From Ctena decussata (Eukaryota; Mollusca; Bivalvia; Lucinida; Lucinidae), in contig OZ022509.1 in the NCBI GenBank assembly GCA_963989385.1, positions 75,662,667 through 75,726,666 of the forward strand: a stretch of DNA of 64,000 bases, written 5' to 3'. This document shows positions 43,888 to 55,533 of the stretch, piece by piece (within the stretch, counting starts at the first letter, position 1; every line of letters starts with the position of its first letter). The notes beneath the pieces are model-generated. The model was not told the origin of the DNA, searched no databases, and saw only the letters and a list, made by a program, of their open reading frames with translations. The translations under genes were made by a program, and so were the position numbers.

Positions 43888-45413
43888 CTAACAGCTGAAG
43901 CAAACTCGCTTTTTGCGAAAAAACGTAGGTCGCAAAAATATATGACAACGAACCTTAAAATCTGACTCATAGCCATCTGCAATTTCATATGAGCGATCTT
44001 GAGGCCAAATGGCATTCTTGTCATTCACACCATTATGTGTAATGAATGCTGCCTTATGACGTATGGAAGATGCCATTAGAATTTGCCAAAATCCGGAGGC
44101 CAAATCTAAAGTCGAAAAAAATTGTGCTTTTGCTTGACCAATTGTGGTCGAAAACACACTCACGTCTACGCAATGGATGTGAAATAGATTGTGTAATTTG
44201 ACTGAGTTTTACATAATCAACGGCATAATCAAATATGTGTTGTGTTTTTCTTAACAAACACAGCAAGACTGTTCCACACAAAATTCGAATGTTCAATTAT
44301 CCCTCCCTCCAGCATATATCTACCAACTTTTGGGTTTCAGTGCGCATGTTTCGCGACTGTTATCGAATGGTAGATGAAGTGGTGGGGCACTGGGATCTGT
44401 TTGAATAGTATGCTGGAAGAGATCCGTTCTTCCAAGATCTTGAAGAGAAGTTGAGAAGACATCTCTACTATTTCATTCAAGAAATTGTAAGTTCAGACTT
44501 CTCTGAGTCAGAGAGATTAGCACTGGAAACATTTAATTCAATTTCAGAATCTTCAGAAGCACTATCTTGTGAAGCAGCATTAACATAAGCTTGTGTGTAT
44601 GTCAGTTTTGAAGTCATATATGATATATTTAATTCATGAATATTATCTGCATCAATATCACTGGCAACAACCCTATAACCCGGTATATACATATATGTCT
44701 TTAGACGTTGGGTTCATTAGCCTTAATGGAGCGCGTCCATGCTTAACTTGGACTAAGCATTTGGCACAAGCTTCACCTCGCATTTGCAAACAAGGCAATG
44801 GCTCCAATAAAACTATTTCCCCAGGCTTGCGCCTTGAAATTCGCAACTTCAGAACCTGCTAGTATTGTAGTTAAAATCAAGGTCAATTTGAATCTTGTGA
44901 TGTTCCAGAAAGTCCATTCCCAAAAGGACAGCATGCCAAAGTGTTTCCAAAATATAAAAATTGTAATGAATTTGATACCTGAAATTTTAGTTGGGATTTC
45001 TAAAATACCTGAAACTTTATGATGTTCATTGCCTACCCAAACAATTTCATGTATGTCAGCATATTTCAAAGATAACACTTTAATGTTTGTTCTCTCAAGG
45101 AACTCCAAGGGAGCAATGGATATTTGAGCACCTGTGTCGACCAGACAGCGAGTTTTCTTGCCGCCAACTGTAATTAAAATGGTGTTTTCTTGCAAGGAAG
45201 ATACTACATTGTCAGAGTTTCTAGCACTTAAGGTTTGATTGTCCACCTGCATAGTTGCTCCTTAGTAACAGTGACATTGATTGGATCACATGATGGGGGT
45301 ATTGTTTTATTTGTTATCGTAGTTTGTTCCTTATTGGTTGGCAGTTTGCCCTTTTGCCCATCCACAAATCTTCGGGACTCGCGGACTGGCGCGAATTCCT
45401 ATTTTTGATAAGG
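43888..45413 (-). pseudogene. Gypsy pol fragment: aspartic protease and N-terminal reverse transcriptase
   Basis: The protease lies around 45100-45170: LVDTGAQISIAPLEF (DTG catalytic triad) within a 159-codon frame. Between it and the RT an acidic stretch (ASEDSEIELN) is open at 44477-44692. RT motifs VDYVKLSQITQSISHPL (about 44170-44230) and FSTLDLASGFWQI..KAAFITHNG (about 44030-44125) lie in two different frames, so at least one frameshift separates them. The catalytic YxDD region is missing. Upstream, 45253-45413 continues coding (VTVTKEQ) in another frame with a stop. It would process the polyprotein and copy RNA; this copy cannot. Confidence 0.85.
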
Positions 45414-46730
45414 CTGGTTTGGGGTAGTCTCTGGTTTACCGGGCGCACTTTATTCTATTCTATTCATTGGTATTGCGATTGCGCAGTCGCCGCTTAGCAA
45501 CAGTCAACAAATCTGAGCGGCCGCCATATTTTATTTCAATGCGATCGGCTCCGGTTTCATACCTACGCAATTCCGACGGCAAATTAGCAGTTATCTCGCA
45601 CTATTTTGCGTCGTTTTGCAAAACACTTAATGGCAAACTGATTGATAACTACTATTTTGAAAATAAAAGTAAAAACAATACCACTGTTATGGGTTATTTC
45701 TTCCGTCATGACGCCCCTCTCGTCTAGAAAAGTGAAGGCAAAAAAAAATATATATATATAGAACGGTGTGGTGGGGCTTCGCCCCTCCCCCCAGAAACTA
45801 ATATACAAGTATTTGTTAAGTCCTACCTTACTGAAAGTCATCGTCACTTGACATATTTAGGTTGTTAGTCAATGGAAGGAGAGCTGGTCTTTTTGATGCC
45901 GTGTCTGATTCTTTCGGAACCTTTCGTTTCACTATTGGCCTAGGAATTGGGTTAAGTCTCTTTGAGGTGCTGGGGTCATACACTCTCTTTACGCAGTCCA
46001 GGAAGGTGAGAAACTGGTCTGAGGCACTGTTTAAGTATCTTCTTCTGAAAATGTACTCCACAAAATATGCGTCATACAGGCTTTTCACAGTTCCGTGCTT
46101 TGGAAGCGAAGTTTTGACTGCCCGCCAAGTACTTTCGATCGTGTTCGTATGTGCTCCTGTTTCGTTATTAACAAATTCGTTACTATGATTTACTGTCTGA
46201 TGATCATAACCTTCCTCTGTAAGCCTAGAATACGCCTTCCAACAGTCCGAAATTATTGTTGTATCTGGCTGAATATGCTGTTTTATAATAGGAATTAAAG
46301 TGTCCGCGCTCCTGTCCTCCACACTGGTCAAAAAACAATTCTTCGTGTCCCTCTCTATTCCACCAAATACCCAAACTCCATTCTTTCTCCTGCCTTTGTG
46401 ATACTTCCTTTTTCCAAATTTACTTTCGTCTATTTCAACAACTTTTCCTGGTCCTCCTACCTTCACATTTTCTTTTTCAATCACCTCAGAGCAAACTTCT
46501 CGGCAAAGATTGTACCAGTCAACTAGGGTTTCTTCACAAGTAATTTTTAATTCACGTCGTACAGTGTCTTGCCTTGTCTTATACATCCAGTAATAAGTTA
46601 ATTTAACTACCTGCTGCAGTGTCAGATGTGAATTCTCAAACCAACTACCAGCTCTGATTGATATTTTGTAACCACATTCCTTCTTTGTAGATCGCTAAAC
46701 GTAACCTTCTCTGTCGTAACTAGTGTCCTT

Positions 46731-49700
46731 TTTAGCTCACCAGAGCCGAAGGCTCCGGGGGAGCTTATAGGATAGGCAGTGGTCCGTCGTCGTCGTATGT
46801 CGTCGTCGTATGTCGTCGTCGTCGTCTGTCGTCGTCTGTCGTCCGTCAACACTTTTAAACGACATCTCCTCTGAAGCCACTTGGCCGATTTGGCCCAAAT
46901 TTTATCTGTGGCATCCTTGGGATGGGGGATTGAAAGTTTGTGTTTTTTATGAAAATTGGCCCTTTAGTTTGGTTGCTATGGCAACTTAGAGTTCCCATTG
47001 ACTTATAATGGGGAAAATTGAAAAATGGCATTTTCTGCCAAGCCATTGCAGATATGTTGATAAAACTTTTATAGAAATGTTCCTTGAGATGTCTTCTATC
47101 AGCTGTATGTTTTTTGGCCCACTGCTCCTTTTATTGGTTGCCATGTAAAACGAAATGCACAAAAAATGGAAAAAAATACTTGAAAAATTATCTCCTCTGA
47201 AGCCACTGGGCCGATAAGGCCCAGATTTCATATGTGGCATCCCTGGGCTGGGGGATTCAAAGTTTATGTTTTTTATGATCATGGGCCCTTTAGTTTGGTT
47301 GCTATGGCAACTTAGAGTTGCCATTGACTTATAATGGGGAAAATTGAAAAATGGCATTTTCTGCCAAGCCATTGCAGATATGTTGATAAAACCTTCAGAG
47401 AAATGTTCCTTGAGATGTCGTCTATCAGCTATATGTTTTTTGGCCCACTGCTTCTTTTATTGGTTGCCATGGAAACCGAAACGTTACAAATATGGAAAAA
47501 AATACTTAAAAAATTATCTTCTTTTAAGCCACTGGGATGATAAGGCCCAGCTTTCATCTGTGGCATCCTTGGGCTAGGGGATTGAAAGTTTGTGTTTTTT
47601 TATGAAAATTGGCCCTTTAATTTGGTTGCTATAGCAACTTAGAGTTGCATTGACTTATAATGGGGAAAATTGAAAAATGGCATTTACTGCCAAGCCATTG
47701 CATATATGTTGACAAAACTTTTATAGATTGTTCTTTGAGAAGTCTCTTATTATCCCCTCACACCATGAAGTGGTGAGGGGATATAGGTTTTGTCTTGTAC
47801 GTAAGAGCGTACGTAAGTACGTACGTACGTACGTATGTTCACCTTTTGTCATCGCTCTAGCACTTACATTTCTCAACGGATTTTGAAATAACTTCACACA
47901 AGTGTAGGGCATGACAATATTTCGAGCAAGTTCGACTTCAGGGTGCTGCGCCCAAGGTCAAGGTCACTGTGGCTATTTTTAGAAAAACTTTGGCAGCGCT
48001 CTAGCGCCTACATTTCCCAATGGATTTTGAAATAACTTCACACAAATGTAGGGCATGACAATATCTCGAGCAAGTTCGACTTTCAGGGTGCTGCGCCCAA
48101 GGTCAAGGTCACTGTGGCTATTTTTAGAAAAACTTTGTCATCGCTCTAGCGCCTACTTTTCTCAACGGATTTTGAAATAACTTCACACAAATGTAGGGCA
48201 TGACAATATCTCGAGCAAGTTCGACTTTCAGGGTGCTGCGCCCAAGGTCAAGGTCACTGTGGCTATTTTTAGAAAAACTTTGTCATTGCTCTAGCGCCTA
48301 CATTTCTCAACGGATTTTGAAATAACTTCACACAAATGTAGGGCATGACAATATCTCGAGCAAGTTCGACTTTCAGGGTGCTGTGCCCAAGGTCAATGTC
48401 ACTGTGGCTATTTTTAGAAAAACTTTGTCATCACTCTAGCGCCTACATTTCTCAACAAATTTTGAAGTAACATCACACAATTCTAGAGCATGACATTATC
48501 TCAAGCTAGTTCGACTTTAAGGTGCTGCGCCCAAGGTCAAGGTCACTGTGGCTATTTTTAGAAAAACTTTGTCATCGCTCTAGCGCCTACATTTCTCAAC
48601 GGATTTTAAAATAACTTCACACAAATGTAGGGCAAGACAATATCTCGAGCAAGTTCGACTTTCAGGGTGCTGTGCCCAAGGTCACTGTGGCTATTTTTAG
48701 AAAAACTTTGTCATTGCTGTAGCACCTACATTTCGCAACGGATTTTAAAATAACTTCACACAAATGTAGGGCAAGACAATATCTTGAGTTAGTTCGACTT
48801 TCAGGGCTCTGCGCCCAAGGTCAAGGTCACTGTGGCTATTTTTAGAAAAACTTTGTCAGCGCTCTAGCGCCTACATTTCCCAATGGATTTTGAAATAACT
48901 TCACACAAATGTACGGCATGACAATATCTCGAGCAAGTTCGACTTTCAGGGTGCTGCACTTAAAAGGTCAAGGTCACTGTAGCTATTTTTAGAAAAACTT
49001 TGTCATCGCTCTAGCGCCTACATTTCTCCATGGATTTTAAAATAACTTCACACAAATGTAGGGTATGACAATATCTCGAGCAAGTAGTCTTGTGTGAGGG
49101 GATTTGTATCGCCTGCGATGCCTTGTTAGCTATGTGTTTTTTTTGTTTTTTTTAGCCTTCTGCTCCTTTTATTGGTTGCCATGGAAACCAGAATGCAAAA
49201 AAATGGGAAAAAAAAATACTTAATTTTTTTTTAGCTCACCAGAGCCGAAGGCTCCGGGGGAGCTTATAGGATAGGCAGTGTCCGTCGTCGTCGTCGTCGT
49301 CGTCGTCGTCCGTCGTCGTCGTCGTCGTCCGTCGTCGTATGTCGTATGTCGTCGTCCGTCAACACTTTTAAACAACATCTCCTCTGAAGCCAGTGGGCCG
49401 ATAGGGCCCAAATTTCATATGTAGCATCCTTGGGCTGGGGGATTGAAAGTTTGTGTTTTTGATGAAAATCTGCCTTTCAGTTTGGTTGCTATGGCAACTT
49501 AGAGTTCCCATAGACTTATAATGGAGAAAATTGAAAAATTACATTTTCTGCCAGGCCATTGCAGATATGTTGACTAAACTTTTATAGAAATGTTCCTTGA
49601 GAAGTCTTCTATCAGCTATATGTTTTTTGGCACAGTGCCCCTTTTATTGGTTGCCATGGAAACCAAAATGAAAAAAAATAGAAAAAAAAAATACTTAAAA

Positions 49701-50378
49701 ATCATCTCCTCTGTAACCACTGGGCCAATAAAGCCCAGATTTCATCTGTAGTATCCTTAGGCTGGGGGATTGAAAATTTGTGTTTTTTATGAAAATCTGC
49801 CCTTTAGTTTGGTTGCTGTGGCAACTTTGAGTTCCCATAAACTTATAATGGGGAAAATTGAATAATGGCATATACAGCCTAGCCATTGCAGATATTTTGA
49901 CAGAACTTTTATAGAAATGTTCCTTAAGAAGTCTTCTATTAGCTTTATTGTTTTCGGACCCACTGCTCCTTTTACTGGTTGTCATGGAAACCAAAATGCA
50001 AAAATAATGGGGGAAAAAAAAAACTTACAAAATTATCTCCTCAGAAGCCACTTGGCCATTAAGGCCCAGATTAAATCTTTAGTCTCCTTAGGCTGGGGGT
50101 TGAAATTTTGTGTTTTTGAAGAAAATCGGCTCTTTCGTTTGGTTGCCATGGCAACTTTAGAGTTGCATTGACTTGTAATGGGGAAAATTGAAAAATAGCA
50201 TTTACTCCAATCAAAATATGGAAAATAGTTATATATTTTGTTATCAACCCAACAGACTGTCAGACTGAGACTTTGTAGTTGTATATTTTGTATTAGCATG
50301 TACAAATGTGACAGTAATTTTGATAGCAATTTTGAGCTAGAGATCTGGTGAGCTTTGTGGCCCATGGGCCTCTTGTTT
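46731..50378 (+). mobile_element. Helentron-like AGCTCACC element(s), head-to-tail, inside the Merlin transposase
   Basis: Two 5' ends (TTAGCTCACCAGAGCCGAAG with GGCTCCGGGGGAGCT) occur at 46731 and 49231, each followed by a GTCGTCGTC microsatellite and tandem units of about 300 bp (GCCATTGCAGATATGTTGA; TTTTATTGGTTGCCATGGAA). Only one 3' end is present: CTGGTGAGCT, hairpin GGCCC-AT-GGGCC, TCTTGTTT (50342-50377). The transposase frame rejoins exactly across the whole 3.65 kb (..GRITL|KDTS..), so both heads arrived as one event, or the first lost its 3' end. A partial head-to-tail multimer is a known outcome of rolling-circle transposition. 47749-49128 is a later insertion. Confidence 0.82.
47749..49128 (+). 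mobile_element. Helentron-like element (TATCCCCTCAC family) with about 8.5 tandem units of 146 bp
   Basis: 5' TATCCCCTCACACCATGAAG / TGGTGAGGGGATA hairpin, then (CGTA)n (47800-47835), then units starting CTCTAGCGCCTACATTTCTC and containing GGTCAAGGTCACTGTGGCTA. The 3' part has GTGTGAGGGGAT (inverse of the 5' end), hairpin ATCGC-CT-GCGAT, then GCCTTGTTAG. It sits inside the AGCTCACC element at TCTCT|TAGCTATG with no duplication beyond an ambiguous T or TA. The 146-bp satellite-like array is not a CRISPR: there are no unique spacers. Confidence 0.85.
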
Positions 50379-50947
50379 AATGTAATTCTTCCCTCTAAAC
50401 AGCGAACACAGTTTCCTCCGAAATTACCAATTACTCCTTTATCTTGTAACCACAAAATCAAATTGTATGAATCCCTTGTTATTTCAGAAATATGGTCGTA
50501 AACCAGTGACATCGTATTTTGACAGGTATTTGTTTAATAGATGGCGCGTCTGCAACTTAGATACGTCACGACCAATCAATACGATTTGTTTGGTCACATG
50601 AGATCACATGTCAAAACAAAGTCACGTGATCTCAGAAAAACAGTTGACGTTCTAAAAACGAAACCGCTGGACGGATTTTTCTCCTCTTTTAAAATCGGTT
50701 AATACCTTTCGGTATTAGATACCGAAGGTATTGACATAAAAACGCTCGGAGAATTCATTTTTGGGGTTATTTTTGCTTTTTATGGGCTTTTTAATGAGAT
50801 CAACACGCTGTCGCGTGTCTCTCTATATAGTGTCTGGCGTGCTTCTTCGGACATCGATGGGTGCGCTTCGCCCACTATAATGCGCGTGAAGCGCGCCTTT
50901 TTTAGTCATAAAATGCGCCCGGTATACTAGAGGTGCGCCCTGGTTTG

Positions 50948-52378
50948 TCATCTTAGACCCTTTACATTCCCCCTGAAAATGACCTATTTTTGTACATTTA
51001 TGGCAAGTCTGACCATATGTTTGACAATTTTTCCCATAATGAAATTGCTTACCTCCACAATAGTTGTAATGAGAGGGTAGATACGCTGGTCCGGCATGCT
51101 GTTGTTGTTGCTGTGGCTGCCTATGCTATGTGTCAGTCCATTGTCTGGCTTGTCTCTGTTGGTTCCCCTGGCGTTGGTACCTATGTTGCACCCCATGTTG
51201 TGGAGTCTGTGTCTATGATGGGTGTGGGGTTTGCTGCAACGACTGGTTAATCTGTTGGGACCACTGTGGATGAGGTTGCTGAAAGTCTTATTTCTGTTTC
51301 TGGATTGCCATTACCTCAGATACCTGATTTCTCAAGCACATTATTTCATTTTGGAGAGTTGGTCTACAGAATTAATTGACCTTGATGCACTGGCATTGGC
51401 AGTTTGTTCGGTCAGCACAATCGCCTGCCTCAAATCTTCCAGAGTTTGAGGATTTTAAGGCATCACTAGAGTTAACAAAGTTGGTTTCAGACCTTTCATT
51501 AGGATCGACACTTGTAGGTTTTCCAGAATGTCTTGCAAAACTGGAGTCCACAAACCTGGAAAAGTACTCTTCCGCAGACTCATCCTGTTTATTTTAGCCG
51601 CGACACGAGAAACCAACAAAGTGGCTGTGCGCCAAGTGCAGATTCAAATCAGACTGGGCATCTGCCCAGTCTAATCACACTCTATTCTAAGAGCTGAAAA
51701 GATAGCTAAGGAGCTAGGCTACCTCCATGCGGACAGCGAATACTTTGATTGGATGCCCAGGCTGATCTGAGTCTGCGCTGGGCGCACAGCCACTTCGTTG
51801 GTTTTGTCGTGTCGCGGCTCGTTTAGAAAGTCTGTTTTTAACGGATCCAAAGGTAATTGGGTAGCTTCTGTCAGGGAGTCATACCAAGTTTTGGCAATGC
51901 CCTTGAGGTGAAAGGGCAATGCCATGGCTTCTCTGTCCTTGTTCATATTCATAAAGGCAGCCCGCCTTTCGAAGTAGCCAAACCATTTGCTTGAAACCTC
52001 GCCTTGGTCCTTGAAGCTATCCAGGTGGATTTGGTTGTTCATTGTGTAGAGCTGTAAGTAATTGTCTGTGGCTAGGACAGGGATAGGATCTTCAACAGCT
52101 CCTCTACAACTTCCTGTTGAGGGCCGACTGGGGGTGGATTGGTGTTTTCTTTTGGTATTACCACACGATCTAGGTAAATAATATGGTTCTAGTGAGTATG
52201 GTGGTCTATGGGGAGCCCCTGGCTGTTGATTAATGACAGTCTGATTGCCCTCTTTATTCTGGCTTCGAGTATTATAGTTCTTTGGATCTGGCATGAGGGA
52301 CCAGGAAAGACTACTGTTCTCCACCAATTTTTGTGTGCTGTGTTTTTTTTTACTTTTGCTGCTATTGCCTTTGGCCAC
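50948..52378 (-). pseudogene. Gypsy gag (capsid-like region and zinc knuckles), interrupted by a MITE
   Basis: 52378 to 51840 is open and contains FGYFERRAAFMNMNKDREAM and LKGIAKTWYDSLTEAT, typical of the Gypsy capsid. After the MITE the protein continues in 51596-50960 (DESAEEYFSRFVDSS). A classic zinc knuckle, CHKCTKIGHFQGEC (CX2CX4HX4C), lies at about 50953-51005, preceded by a second partial one. No ATG fits the start; the frame enters from a GTG at 52378 with a stop shortly upstream. It would form virus-like particles for the retrotransposon; not functional here. Confidence 0.85.
51597..51820. repeat. Fold-back MITE (GCGACACGAC type) in Gypsy gag
   Basis: GCCGCGACACGAGAAACCAA at the left and GGTTTTGTCGTGTCGCGGCT at the right, with the same internal modules as 58022-58259. 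It splits the gag frame (..LKTDFL | ..DESAEEYF). TTTA lies near both borders, but no clean target duplication could be fixed. Confidence 0.85.
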
Positions 52379-52459
52379 AGGTCGTTGATAAACAACTGTC
52401 GTCGTCTAAACGACACACTGAAAATGATGAGAGAAGAGGATGTTCAGGAACACGTCTTT

Positions 52460-53702
52460 ATCATGCCCCCAACTTCGAAGAAGTTGTGGGGGCATATTGC
52501 TTCTGGGTTGTCCGTGCGTCCGTCCGTTCGTGCATGCCTGAGTTTTGAAATTTCACATATGGATTCTTCATAAAAAATAGCTGACACATATTTTTTTCTT
52601 GTCCGAATTGTCTCCCTTTTTGGAGTTATGCCCCTTGAGAAAAAATCGAACTGAAACCTTGTGAGCAAGATATCTAACAAGTATTTTAGCTAGAGCCTTG
52701 AAATTTTGCCAGCTTATGAGGAATGATGAGTAGAGTAAATGATTAACGTTTGAATGAAAAATCGTGAATTTTTGACTGAGTTATGCCCCTTTTTCAACTC
52801 AGTGCATTGTAAGCCTATGGAACCTGTCATGCATACCATATCTTAGGAACCGTACATGCTAGAGTTTTGAAATTTCACATATGGATTCGTCATAAAAAAT
52901 AGCTGACACGTTTTTTTTTCTCGTCCGAGTTGTCTCCCTATTTGGAGTTATGCCCCTGGAGAAAAAATCAAACTGTAACCTTGTGAGCTAGATATCTCAA
53001 AAAGTATTTTAGCTAGAGCCTTGAAACTATGCCAGCTTATCAGGACTGATGAGTAGATGAACTGATTAACTTTTGAAAAATTAACTTTTGAAAAAAATTC
53101 GTGGCTGAGTTATGCTCCTTTTTCAACTGCGGTTATTGTAAGCCTTGTGAGTAGATGAACTGATTAACCTTTTATTCTCCCAAGTTGCGGGGGCATATTG
53201 CTTCTAGGTTGTCCGTACTTCCGTCCGTCCATTCATGCATGCTAGAGTTTTGATCTGTATGGAAAATAAGCGAGCACAAGTTTTTTTCCTCCTGTCTTGT
53301 TTTTCCAGAGTTATGCCCCTTTTTGAGTTAACCTCAAAAAGTATTTTAGCTAGAACCTTGAAACTTTGACAGCTTATTAGGACTGATTATTGTTTGAATT
53401 TTATTTTGAAATTTTCACCGGTTTATGCCCCTTTTTCGACTTAGTGCATTGTAAGCCTATGGGACCTTGTCACAAAATATCTCAAGAACCCCTGGTGCTA
53501 GGATCATGATTTTTTGCAGGAAGATATTTCCCAAGCTGTACATGACCTGATTTACTTTTGAAAAATAAATATGAATTTTTAACCGAGTTATTAAAGCCGC
53601 TTTTTCGACTTTGTGCATTGAAGCATATGGTACAAAGATCAAACATTATGGGGTGGGGCAAGCATATGGTTGGGGGCAAAGTGTTCATAAACACATTTCG
53701 AG
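52460..53702 (+). mobile_element. Helentron-like element (TGCCCCCAACTTC family)
   Basis: 5' hairpin ATGCCCCCAACTTC-GAA-GAAGTTGTGGGGGCAT, then CCGTGCGTCCGTCCGTTCGT, then about three units (GAAATTTCACATATGGATTC; AGTTATGCCCCTTTTTCAAC; CTTGTGAGCTAGATATC). A second head-like block (53170) repeats the microsatellite. 3': GGTTGGGGGCA (inverse of the 5' end) at about 53668-53680, hairpin GTGTT-CATA-AACAC, then ATTTCG. No coding content. Confidence 0.75.
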
Positions 53703-54010
53703 GCTTTAGCGCGAAACTAGTCTACCTGCATTTTTCAGAATTTTACAGGAGAAGCAAAGAACATAATTTCTTCAATACTTTGAAAGATAGTGACTTTACC
53801 AAGCTATTTCTTTTAAAAAAAACTCTATGTAAAATTTCTAAACAATATCTGAATAATAAAGAAAACTGTCAAATAGACTAGTTTCGCACTGAAATGCAAA
53901 TGTGATGACAGTAATTATTAGCGCGAAACTAGTCTATTTGGGGAAAAAAGTGCTTTTGGCTTTATTAGCGCGAAACTAGTCTATTTGGGGAAAAAACTGC
54001 TTTTGGTTAT
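53700..54010. repeat. GCGCGAAACTAGTCTA repeats, direct and inverted
   Basis: TTAGCGCGAAACTAGTCTA occurs at about 53707, 53919 and 53966. An inverted copy (TAGACTAGTTTCGC) is at about 53875. The last two are units of an exact 45-bp tandem repeat continuing TTTGGGGAAAAAA. The first and inverted copies may be the ends of a small element of about 180 bp (53707-53890). Confidence 0.75.
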
Positions 54011-54410
54011 TTTTCCATTTTTTTTCAATGCTGCTTTGTGTATATATAATGACTTGATGAAGAATATTTTTCATCTTGTGAGGAACACTACATGAAATAG
54101 CCATTTAACCACAGAACGTACTGCTTTACAGTATTTTTTTCCACTTAATTGTTGATGTAACAAAAAGGTTTCTGCTATAACTTACGGCACTGAAGTTTTT
54201 TTTATTTTTATTTTTGCTTGGCCTTAAATGTAAATAAACAATGAGAATTGAAATAGATCATAGATTTGTTATAATGAAAGATAGCTAGGTTAAAATGGCC
54301 TGGATAAATATGCTAGGCATTTCTACTGTCATGCCAAAGCAAAGCTGAAATTATGGTTTTATAAGAGCTAAAGGACTTCCATGAATCCACTGCAAGTATT
54401 GAATAGTAAT
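54011..54410. other. AT-rich, no feature recognised
   Basis: No ORF or repeat match noted. Confidence 0.5.
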
Positions 54411-54414
54411 ACTT

Positions 54415-54975
54415 AAATTCAGGAGCCCTGATTCGACTCCAATCCTGAAGAGGTCCTTTCTGATCTGACGTGAAACTGGGCCATGCACTTCATTATTTAA
54501 TCTTTATACACTGCAACAAGTGTTAGTTGCTTGTCATTGACATATTTAACATAGATATTAAGGCAATGATTTGCAGCTCGAATAGGCCTGGGGTGACTAA
54601 ATGTGTGGTAACTATAGACCACAGGCCTCCATGGCCTGGTAGTTAAGAGCTCTGTGACTCTTTATCATTAGGATCTCACTGTCAGGTTATTCAGGAACCC
54701 TGACTCCAATCGTCAAGAGGTCCTTTTTGATGGTGGGACATGAAACTGGGCCATGCACTTCATTGTTTAATCTTTATACACTGCAACAAGTGTTAGTTGC
54801 TGGCCATTGACATATTTAACATAGATATTAAGGCAATGCTTTGCAGCTCGAATAGGCCTGGGATGACTAAATTTGTGGTAAATATAGACCACAGGCCACC
54901 ATGGCCTGGTAGTTAAGAGCTCTGTGACTCTTAATCATTAGGAGATCTCACTGTCAGGTTCAAATCTGGCTGACC
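54415..54975 (+). repeat. Tandem duplication of about 275 bp, each unit ending in a tRNA-like SINE head
   Basis: The two units (about 54425-54700 and 54695-54970) share GAAACTGGGCCATGCACTTC, CAACAAGTGTTAGTTGCT, GCAGCTCGAATAGGCCTGGG and ATGGCCTGGTAGTTAAGAGC. The last is A-box-like and is followed about 40 bases on by a B-box-like CAGGTTCAAATCTGGC, clear in the second unit. Near-identity indicates a recent duplication. Confidence 0.8.
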
Positions 54976-55533
54976 TATCATGTTAGAAAGCCAAAGATTT
55001 AAGTTCTGATAACTGAAGGTCAGGTCTTTTTTCTTCATGCACTATGGTTTTTGCTCTTTTCCTGATATGAGTGAAAAATTCTTGAAAGGGATGTAAAACC
55101 CAAATTAAAAAACATCAACTCATAGACCCACTGCCATCTAGATGAGAAGTGTTGGCTTAGAGCCCAAATCCTTGATCCCCAAGAATGAGGAAATACATTA
55201 GGCTGCACATACAGTGATAGTATAGTGAGACAAGAAACAAATATAATACCTTTCAATCAAATTTATTCATCAACTGCAGTATCACCAGAAGAGTGCCTTT
55301 TAGGCATAATTACAAAAGAAAGAATTAGACACAGTCAACTATAAAGTTGTTCAGCAAAAGCCTAGGTCAGACTGTGTGGCTTCCCTGGCAAATCTAGGTA
55401 ACTGTTACCTTTCATTTTTTTCAGATATGCCAAAAGTCACCTTCTGATTTTACATAGCTCCATGAAAGACATTGTTAAACATTTCAAATCTTAACCCTTA
55501 AAGTGTCATGCAAAATGCTGCAGATGACCTTTT
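54976..55533. other. No gene recognised
   Basis: A 73-codon minus ORF lacks motifs. Unique-looking sequence in this window. Confidence 0.45.

Larger units (their letters stand above)
45828..50512 (-). pseudogene. Merlin transposase (ISXO2-like DDE domain), interrupted
   Basis: The N-terminal 45 codons (50512 to 50378) include a zinc-ribbon half, NCVRC. The frame then halts at inserted DNA and resumes at 46730, running to a stop at 45828. The second part has KECGYKISIRAGSWFENSHL, then the DDE core: EIDESKFGKRKYHKGRR (first D), TTIISDCWKAYSRL (second D), and HTNTIESTWRAVK (N..E, third acidic residue), ending in a basic tail and SSDDDF. An in-frame TAG at 46695-46697 replaces a likely Trp codon. 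The 252-codon open part (45828-46586) is intact, so decay is recent. It would cut and paste the element. Confidence 0.9.
45422..50939 (-). mobile_element. Merlin-like DNA transposon, 8-bp duplication CTGGTTTG, split by Helentron-like DNA
   Basis: Flanked by CTGGTTTG at 45414-45421 and 50940-50947. The ends are imperfect inverted repeats (left GGGTAGTCTCTGGTTTACCG, right complement GGCGCACCTCTAGTATACCG; both continue into GGCGCA). The 8-9 bp duplication and the ISXO2/IS1016-type transposase fit the Merlin superfamily. Without the nested 3.6 kb it would be about 1.87 kb. It inserted in the Gypsy gag-pol region, after the zinc knuckles. Confidence 0.87.
43868..52460 (-). mobile_element. Gypsy-type LTR retrotransposon fragment (gag, protease, RT), heavily interrupted
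   Basis: Going down the minus strand: gag capsid-like region (52378 to 51821), a MITE, more gag and zinc knuckles (51596 to 50948), a Merlin transposon, then protease and RT (45413 to 43868). Integrase, RNase H and both LTRs are not seen. Order and motifs fit the Gypsy (Ty3) group. Several stops and frameshifts are present, so it is inactive. Its lower end is lost next to a SINE; its upper end meets a Helentron-like element at 52460. Confidence 0.85.

Noticed and set aside
45467..45727. 86-codon plus-strand ORF
   Set aside because: It lies within the Merlin element downstream of the transposase on the opposite strand, with no motif.
45828..46586. Bacterial contamination suggested by an ISXO2-like transposase
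   Set aside because: Merlin elements of animals carry this domain, and the gene sits between Merlin inverted repeats inside a Gypsy element with an 8-bp duplication.
47850..49085. CRISPR-like array (regular 146-bp repeats)
   Set aside because: The repeats are contiguous and diverged without unique spacers, and lie inside a transposon bounded by hairpins in a eukaryotic genome.
49220..49411. 63-codon minus ORF rich in R and T
   Set aside because: Translation of the GTC microsatellite at the Helentron-like 5' end; the same applies to 46622-46852.
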